Shown: positions 32,913 through 37,639 of the stretch, in pieces
Numbering within the stretch: position 1 is the stretch's first letter
Layout: each line of letters starts with the position of its first letter
Assembly: GCA_944390735.1 (NCBI GenBank)
Contig: CALXRL010000008.1
Coordinates: forward strand, 1 to 37,639
Reading direction: 5' to 3'
Length of the DNA: 37,639 nt
Source of the DNA: an uncultured Victivallales bacterium
GTDB lineage: Bacteria; Verrucomicrobiota; Lentisphaeria; Victivallales; UBA1829
Made by a program: the position numbers and the translations under genes
Notes under the pieces: generated by a model
Told to the model about the DNA's origin: nothing
Database searches by the model: none
What the model saw: only the letters and a program-made list of their open reading frames with translations

Positions 32913-33323
32913 ATGACCGAATTTTTTGTTCTGGCTCAAGGTGCGGCCGCTCCTGCGGCTCAGCCGGTCGCCGCGGCGCCCGCCGCCGCACAGGGAAAAA
33001 CGACAGCCCCCGCGAACGGCAATGCCGCACCGCCGCAGAGTGCGTTTGGCGGTCTGATGGGCATGCTGCCGATGATTATCATCATTGTCGCCATGTTCTA
33101 CCTGATGTGGCGCGGACAGGCGAAGGAGCGCAAGAAACGCGAGGCGATGCTTTCGGGGATCAAGAGCGGAGACCGGGTTGTCACAATCGGCGGCATCTAC
33201 GGAACCGTGGCGGAGGTCAGAAATGAAGGGTTCCTCCTCAAGATTTCCGACAATGTGAAAATTGAAGTCACCAAAAATGCGGTCGGCTCCGTGGTGACGA
33301 CCGGAGAAGTCGCGGCAAAATGA
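32913..33323 (+). CDS. yajC: Preprotein translocase accessory subunit YajC
   Basis: A 136-residue inner-membrane protein. An alanine/proline-rich N-terminal extension (about residues 10-45) precedes the single membrane helix (MLPMIIIIVAMFYLMWR), followed by the conserved QAKERKKREAMLSGIKSGDRV and the YajC core VVTIGGIYGTV. YajC associates with SecDF at the SecYEG translocon. AGGAATCG precedes the ATG. Its stop overlaps the secDF start by 4 nt, so the two are coupled. The N-terminal extension is longer than in Escherichia coli. Confidence 0.96.
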   Translation: MTEFFVLAQGAAAPAAQPVAAAPAAAQGKTTAPANGNAAPPQSAFGGLMGMLPMIIIIVAMFYLMWRGQAKERKKREAMLSGIKSGDRVVTIGGIYGTVAEVRNEGFLLKISDNVKIEVTKNAVGSVVTTGEVAAK

Positions 33324-35941
33324 ATAAGAAACCCATTCTTCTGAGAAGTATTTTCGCACTGGTTGTTCTGGCGGTTTTTCTGTTTTCGATGTATCCGCTG
33401 GGCCAGTCCGATTTCTACAAGAGCATGACGAGCATGTTCACCAATCCCTCCGATCCGAAGGTCGTGGAGATTATCGAACTTGCGAAGCAGAAGCAGGCGG
33501 CGGACAAGAGCATGTATGCCTCCACCGCGATTGAGGAGGCCGCCCGCGAAAAAGGCGTGCTCCTGACGGAATTTGTCAAGCCGCGCATCCGCAGCAGTCA
33601 GAATCTGACGAACAACCGCGATGTGATTGCGCATGCCCGGAAGCTCTCCGCCGGTTCGATCCGTCTTGGAATCGACCTCAACGGCGGAGCCGAGTTCCTT
33701 CTGGAGCTCGAACCGAACGAGCAGGGCGGAAAAGACGCGAAGAAACGTGCAAAGGATATTCAGGACAATTTCGAACGCTACCGCGATGTTGCCATTGAAA
33801 CCCTGAGAACGCGTCTGGAAAGCGAGAACATTTTTGAGAGCGAGATTTCTCCCGCGGGAGGCAATCTGATTTCTCTGCGTGTGCCGATTGTCTCCAAGGA
33901 GGAGAAGTCGCGTCTGGAGAAGCTCATCAAGATGTCCGCGCGTCTGAGTTTCTGTCTGGTGCATCCCGACAATGACCGTCTGGTGCAGGAATATCTGGCC
34001 GATCCCGAGAAGTTCCAGGTGCCGGAGGGATACCGCATCATGGAAAACACCGAGACCGGAAAACAGGGGAAGGTGATCCGCCGCGTCTATCTGGTCGAGC
34101 GGGAACAGAAGATGGATGGACGCAACATTGTGGATGCGTTCCCCACCATGAGTCAGTTCGGACAGCGGGAGATCATTCTGACCTTCAACGCGAAGGGCGC
34201 CCAGGAGTTCGGCGATGTGACAAGCCAGAACGTGGGTCGTCTTCTGGCGATTATTCTTGACAACAACCTCTATTCGGCTCCGAAGATCAATCAGGCGATC
34301 ACGGGGGGAAGCGCCCAGATCACCGGGGATTTCTCGCGCGAGGATGCGGAAACCATTTCCAAGGCTCTTGTGAGCGGAAGTGTGCCGTTCAAGGTCAACG
34401 TGCAGGCGCAGTACGACATTGATCCGACCATCGGAGCGGAAACCGTCCGGGACGGGCTCTGGTCGGGAATTGCCGGAACGATTCTTGTGATGGTCTTCAT
34501 GGGAATCTACTACATGCGGGCGGGTCTGGTGGCCAATATTTCCCTAATCGTGAATGCGCTGCTGATGCTCGGCGCGATTGCCGCGTTCGATGTCACGCTG
34601 ACGCTTCCGGGTATTGCCGGTATCATTCTGACGATCGGTATGGCGGTGGATGCCAACGTGCTGATCTACGAGCGCATTCGTGAGGAGGTGAATGCCGGAA
34701 AGACCATTCTGAGTGCCATTGACATAGGATTCGACAAGGCGTTTGCCGCGATTTTCGACTCGAATATCACGACGCTCTTTGTCGCCCTGATTCTGCTGTG
34801 GCAGGGAACCGGTGCCATCAAGGGATTTGCGATGACGCTGGCCATCGGTATCTTCACGACGCTGTTCACGGCGGTGTTTCTGACGCGTCTGCTCTTCAAC
34901 ATCATGACCCGTTTCACGACGGTGAAGAGTCTGAAGATGTATCAGTTCATCAAGCCGACGCTTCACATTGACTTCTTCCGGTACTACAAGCTGGTTGTGG
35001 GAATTTTCGTTGTGATTATCATCGCCGGGATTGTGACGGTCTGTGTCCGCGGCAAGGATGTGCTCGGCGTGGACTTCACAGGCGGTACGCAGGTGGAGCT
35101 GGATTATCAGAAGAGCATTCCTGCCGAACAGATTGCCTCCGCTCTGCACGCTGCCGGATATCAGGCGAAAGTGACCTACAAGACGCCGGGATCGATGGCG
35201 TCCGACAAGAAAAAGCTGGAGATTCTGCTGCGCGGCGGCAAGACGACCGCTCCCGTGGTGAAAGGCTCCGCTTCGGGAACGGATGAGATGACAACGGTCT
35301 GCAACATTCTCAACAAGAAATTCCCGGAGGCGAAATATACCGGCGACCGTCAGTCCACGCTGGGATCGCTGATCGGCTGGACCTTTACCAAATCGGCGAT
35401 TATCTCCATTGCGCTTGCCGTCATTGGAATGCTGATTTACATGACGGTCCGCTTTGAGTTCAACTACTCCATCGCGGCCAACCTTGCGACATTGAACGAC
35501 ATTCTTGTTTCGATGAGTCTGTATCTGATGTGCGGAGGGGAAGTGACTTTGAATGGATTTGCCGCGTGTCTGACTCTTCTCGGCTATTCGGTGAACGACA
35601 CCATTGTGAACTTTGACCGTATCCGGGAAAATCTTGTGTTCATGAAGGACAAGAGTTATCGTGAGATTGTGAACATTTCCATCAATCAGACGCTTGCCAG
35701 AACGGTTCTGACCTCTCTGACGGTGCTGCTGGTGCTGCTGATGCAGCTGCTTTTCGGTGGATCTTCCATTCGGGACTTTGTGCTGATTATGCTTTTCGGC
35801 GTTATTGTCGGTACGTTCTCGACGATCTTCATTGCGACGATTCTGATCGGGTACTGGCACAAGAACAAGGGAACGAAGGAAACGGTTGGCAAACCGGGAA
35901 CTCTTTCCGAGGGGAAAAAGGAGTCGGCACTTCCTGCCTGA
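33320..35941 (+). CDS. secDF: Fused protein translocase subunit SecDF
   Basis: An 873-residue fusion of SecD and SecF, the membrane pair that uses the proton gradient to pull exported proteins through SecYEG. The SecD half has LGIDLNGGAEFLLEL, the periplasmic P1 region (about residues 120-370) and the membrane signature IAGIILTIGMAVDANVLIYE. The SecF half starts near residue 545 with GVDFTGGTQVEL and has a matching second membrane set (GYSVNDTIVNFDRIREN). About 12 membrane helices are expected. Fusion is common in PVC bacteria and some Firmicutes. A terminator follows 23 bases after the stop. The many secreted enzymes in the window depend on this machinery. Confidence 0.97.
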   Translation: MNKKPILLRSIFALVVLAVFLFSMYPLGQSDFYKSMTSMFTNPSDPKVVEIIELAKQKQAADKSMYASTAIEEAAREKGVLLTEFVKPRIRSSQNLTNNRDVIAHARKLSAGSIRLGIDLNGGAEFLLELEPNEQGGKDAKKRAKDIQDNFERYRDVAIETLRTRLESENIFESEISPAGGNLISLRVPIVSKEEKSRLEKLIKMSARLSFCLVHPDNDRLVQEYLADPEKFQVPEGYRIMENTETGKQGKVIRRVYLVEREQKMDGRNIVDAFPTMSQFGQREIILTFNAKGAQEFGDVTSQNVGRLLAIILDNNLYSAPKINQAITGGSAQITGDFSREDAETISKALVSGSVPFKVNVQAQYDIDPTIGAETVRDGLWSGIAGTILVMVFMGIYYMRAGLVANISLIVNALLMLGAIAAFDVTLTLPGIAGIILTIGMAVDANVLIYERIREEVNAGKTILSAIDIGFDKAFAAIFDSNITTLFVALILLWQGTGAIKGFAMTLAIGIFTTLFTAVFLTRLLFNIMTRFTTVKSLKMYQFIKPTLHIDFFRYYKLVVGIFVVIIIAGIVTVCVRGKDVLGVDFTGGTQVELDYQKSIPAEQIASALHAAGYQAKVTYKTPGSMASDKKKLEILLRGGKTTAPVVKGSASGTDEMTTVCNILNKKFPEAKYTGDRQSTLGSLIGWTFTKSAIISIALAVIGMLIYMTVRFEFNYSIAANLATLNDILVSMSLYLMCGGEVTLNGFAACLTLLGYSVNDTIVNFDRIRENLVFMKDKSYREIVNISINQTLARTVLTSLTVLLVLLMQLLFGGSSIRDFVLIMLFGVIVGTFSTIFIATILIGYWHKNKGTKETVGKPGTLSEGKKESALPA

Positions 35942-35963
35942 CGAATTTGATCGTTTGTTTTGG

Positions 35964-35995
35964 AACGGGGCGTATTTTGCGCCCCGTTTTTTTTT
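35964..35995 (+). terminator. Intrinsic terminator of yajC-secDF
   Basis: AACGGGGCG (35964-35972) pairs with CGCCCCGTT (35980-35988) across a 7-nt loop, followed by a run of T residues to 35995. Confidence 0.92.
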
Positions 35996-36307
35996 GCCCT
36001 CTTCAGGACAATAAAATTATCGGCCGTGCCGATAGGTAGCCGAACGACTTCAGTTTAAAGGCGGAAGAAGAAATTTCATGCCATCCGTTTTAGCGTCGGC
36101 CAGTGGAAAAGTTGCAATTGGCGAATTTTTTCAGAGCTGTGTTGAGCTTCCGGCAATATTGTCTTGAATGTGTGTTGCACCCCACCGGCCGAGCCGGAGG
36201 GTATGATGAGGGGAAAAAGTGGGAGGCTTTCCTCCGGATTTCCTTTTATCCGGTTTTTGTATCGAATGTTTAGCGTCGGAATTTTCTTCCGTTCAGAAAA
36301 AAGAAAA
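35996..36307. other. Gene-free chromosomal flank of the integrated element
   Basis: No supported gene. Small palindromes occur at 36018-36034 (TATCGG/CCGATA) and 36185-36197 (CCGGC/GCCGG). The region is bounded by the secDF terminator on the left and the tRNA terminator on the right. Confidence 0.5.
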
Positions 36308-36331
36308 CGCCGATCGGGAAACCGGTCGGCG
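36293..36331 (-). terminator. Intrinsic terminator of the interrupted tRNA-Ala gene
   Basis: On the minus strand a 10-bp stem (plus CGCCGATCGG at 36308-36317 with CCGGTCGGCG at 36322-36331, GAAA loop in plus sense) is followed by a T-rich run. It directly follows the tRNA remnant in the same orientation, as a native tRNA terminator would. Confidence 0.85.
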
Positions 36332-36345
36332 GAAACTTTATGAAA

Positions 36346-36395
36346 TGGTGGAGTATAGGAGACTTGAACTCCTGACCCCCACACTGCCAGTGTGT
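36346..36395 (-). other. Attachment site copy: 3' half of a tRNA-Ala (GGC) gene
   Basis: The minus strand reads from an anticodon loop CTGGCAG (anticodon GGC), through the 3' anticodon strand TGTGG and variable loop GGGTC, to a full T arm (AGGAG TTCAAGT CTCCT) and acceptor strand ATACTCC plus ACCA. The acceptor would allow the G3-U70 pair of tRNA-Ala. The D arm and 5' acceptor are missing, and the 5' anticodon strand (ACACA) pairs only partly. This is the displaced tRNA end expected at one border of an element that integrated into the gene. Confidence 0.8.
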
Positions 36396-36425
36396 AGTAT
36401 TTAGACTGAAAAATGCAAAAAAACG

Positions 36426-36447
36426 CAGAAATGTGGCAGAAATGTGG
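36426..36447 (+). repeat. 11-bp direct tandem repeat beside the attachment site
   Basis: CAGAAATGTGG occurs twice in a row (36426-36436 and 36437-36447), just upstream of the integrase promoter. One helical turn per copy suits binding sites for a recombinase arm domain or excisionase. Confidence 0.55.
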
Positions 36448-36457
36448 CATACTCTGC

Positions 36458-36486
36458 TTGACAAAACTCCTTTGAAGGGATATTAT
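36458..36486 (+). promoter_or_regulatory. Promoter of the integrase gene
   Basis: Consensus -35 TTGACA (36458-36463), 17-bp spacer, -10 TATTAT (36481-36486), 38 bases before the start codon. It is stronger than most chromosomal promoters in the window. Confidence 0.7.
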
Positions 36487-36523
36487 CTGAAACAAAGGGT
36501 AAGAAAAAGGAATTGTTGTCTGC

Positions 36524-37369
36524 ATGAGCGTTGCTAAGCGAAAAACCAGTTCTGGCACTACGGCGGAATATCATTACGATTTCTCTCAGGATGGAAAACG
36601 TTATCGTGGAGTCTGTGAAGGCTGCACCACGGAACGGGCGGCACTCGCCTATGAAAAAGAGAAGAAGGAATTTATTAAAAAACTCGCTTCTCAGAAAACC
36701 GCAACCGCTCTTGTTGAAAATTTCCGTCAGGAATTGACAGGCAGTACAACAATCCCCTTGAATGAAGCATATGCGCTCTATGAAAGTAAACCCCGTCCCA
36801 AGCTGCCGGGAACCAGCCGCGCAAAACAGAACCGGCGAATCTGGGAGGATTTCTGCGCGTTCATGAGATCCCGTTATCCGGAAGTTCTCAATCTTGCGGA
36901 AATCACACGGAATCATGCCGAGGAATATCTTTCTGAAATCCGCAGCAATGGACGTTTCAGCAAGGAAAAGACTTTTCGTTCGTCTGCATCTCAGAAAATC
37001 ATTTCCTATCGTTCCACAGAACATCTTTCTCCGACAACACAGAATCAATATCTCAAGCTCTGCAAGAGTGTCTTCGCATGGTTGAAAGAGGATGCCGGAC
37101 TTCTGAACAATCCCTTTGATCTGCCGATTCAGAAGACAACACCGGAAAATCGCGAGGCGTTTACTCCGGAGGAATTACGCCTGATCGGTGAAAATCTCAA
37201 TGACTTTGTCCGACCGATTTTCATTATAGGGATCTGTTCCGGTCTGTCCGAAGGGGATATCTGTCTGTTGAAATGGTCATCACGCTGCCTTTGTATCAGC
37301 CGAAAGCTCAGGAACCCAAACCTATTCAAACTCAAACGGAGGAACCCGAAATGGAAAACAAGGAAATGA
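36524..37369 (+). pseudogene. Truncated tyrosine recombinase (integrase)
   Basis: The first 250 or so residues are integrase-like. An N-terminal arm-binding domain (YHYDFSQDGKRYRGVCEG) comes first, then a SAM-like core-binding domain (about 100-205, with TTQNQYLKLCKSVFAWLKE). The beginning of the catalytic domain follows (FTPEELRLIGE, then SGLSEGDICLLKWS). The catalytic-arginine position after GL is occupied by Ser. After KWS the frame changes abruptly to an unrelated basic tail (RCLCISRKLRNPNLFK), so the HxxR and Tyr catalytic motifs are absent. The break lies at about 37275 and looks like a deletion junction. The product should be inactive. Confidence 0.8.
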
Positions 37370-37611
37370 AAGTCGTGCCCGCCCCGGTGCAGACGGTCGT
37401 TCGTAACCCGGAACCTGTTCCCGAAACGGTCGATCCGATGGAGGAGCTGAACCACGGCATCGACGAACTGCGCGGCAGGCTCAAGCTGCTGCTCGATGAA
37501 ACCGGCGTTCTGACCCGCAAGGTCAAGGAGGCTGTGCTCAGACAGAAGCAGAAGGAGCGGGACTTTATCCTCGCCAAACGCGCCATCGAACGGATCAAGA
37601 TGGCGATCTGA
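37351..37611 (+). CDS. Small coiled-coil protein of the integrated element
   Basis: An 86-residue soluble protein. A proline-rich start (VPAPVQTVVRNPEPVPETVD) is followed by a charged helical part likely to form a coiled coil (about residues 35-84, KEAVLRQKQKERDFILAKRA). I do not recognise a family. GGAGG lies 8 bases before the ATG, which supports this start, although the frame is open from 37273 and may once have belonged to a longer gene. It overlaps the out-of-frame tail of the truncated integrase by 19 bases and is probably carried by the same mobile element. Confidence 0.65.
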   Translation: MENKEMKVVPAPVQTVVRNPEPVPETVDPMEELNHGIDELRGRLKLLLDETGVLTRKVKEAVLRQKQKERDFILAKRAIERIKMAI

Positions 37612-37639
37612 CCGCATCACACAGAACAAACATGTAACC

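Noticed and set aside
36219..36404. Short open frame ending YRRLELLTPTLPVCSI
   Set aside because: The C-terminal part is the antisense of the tRNA-Ala remnant, another classic false call.

Overview
The window looks like a chromosomal segment from a Lentisphaerota (Victivallales-like) bacterium, probably an anaerobic gut polysaccharide degrader. This rests on two short secreted proteins that combine a prepilin-type N-terminus (FTLIELL-like) with an H-X9-DG motif, a pairing expanded in Lentisphaerota and Planctomycetes; on large secreted glycoside hydrolases without SusC/SusD partners; on a fused SecDF; and on an oxygen/superoxide defence operon typical of anaerobes. GC is in the high fifties. 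The taxonomy is inferred, not proven.

Layout. 1-420: tRNA-Phe and tRNA-Arg on the minus strand with a terminator. 538-3769 (minus): a small HTH protein, then a cell-shape operon (unknown exported protein, mreC, mreD). 3862-4302 (minus): a gene-free stretch with a full-consensus promoter at one end and a strong intrinsic terminator about 400 nt away, probably an uncharacterised structured RNA. 4482-7692 (plus): Fur/PerR-type regulator, desulfoferrodoxin, flavodiiron protein, rubredoxin and a TIGR02757 protein. 7846-9306: a small basic protein with duplicated terminators, then rplM-rpsI. 9477-14330: argC, coaX, a GspF/PilC-type membrane protein, a RicT/PSP1 protein and a zinc-ribbon protein.

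14495-28408 is a carbohydrate-use region. It holds a cytoplasmic GH2 enzyme, a GntR-LacI hybrid repressor with a palindrome over its own -35, an exported CBM-like protein, an H-X9-DG pseudopilin and a 980-residue secreted glycosidase-like protein. Facing these are a second pseudopilin and a 1132-residue secreted glycosidase-like protein, then an AraC regulator and a cytoplasmic alpha/beta esterase. 28683-32685: a LacI regulator and a sugar-activation operon (nucleotidyltransferase, NahK-like anomeric kinase, NAD-dependent epimerase) that probably turns released hexose or N-acetylhexosamine into nucleotide sugars. 32913-35941: yajC-secDF.

36308-37639 is the edge of an integrated element. The 3' half of a tRNA-Ala gene is followed by its own terminator on the chromosomal side. 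On the element side lie an 11-bp tandem repeat, a consensus promoter, a truncated tyrosine recombinase and a small coiled-coil protein. The intact tRNA-Ala should lie at the far end of the element, outside the window.

Most predicted -35 boxes read TTGC rather than TTGACA. Genes are tightly packed, with several 4-nt stop/start overlaps.
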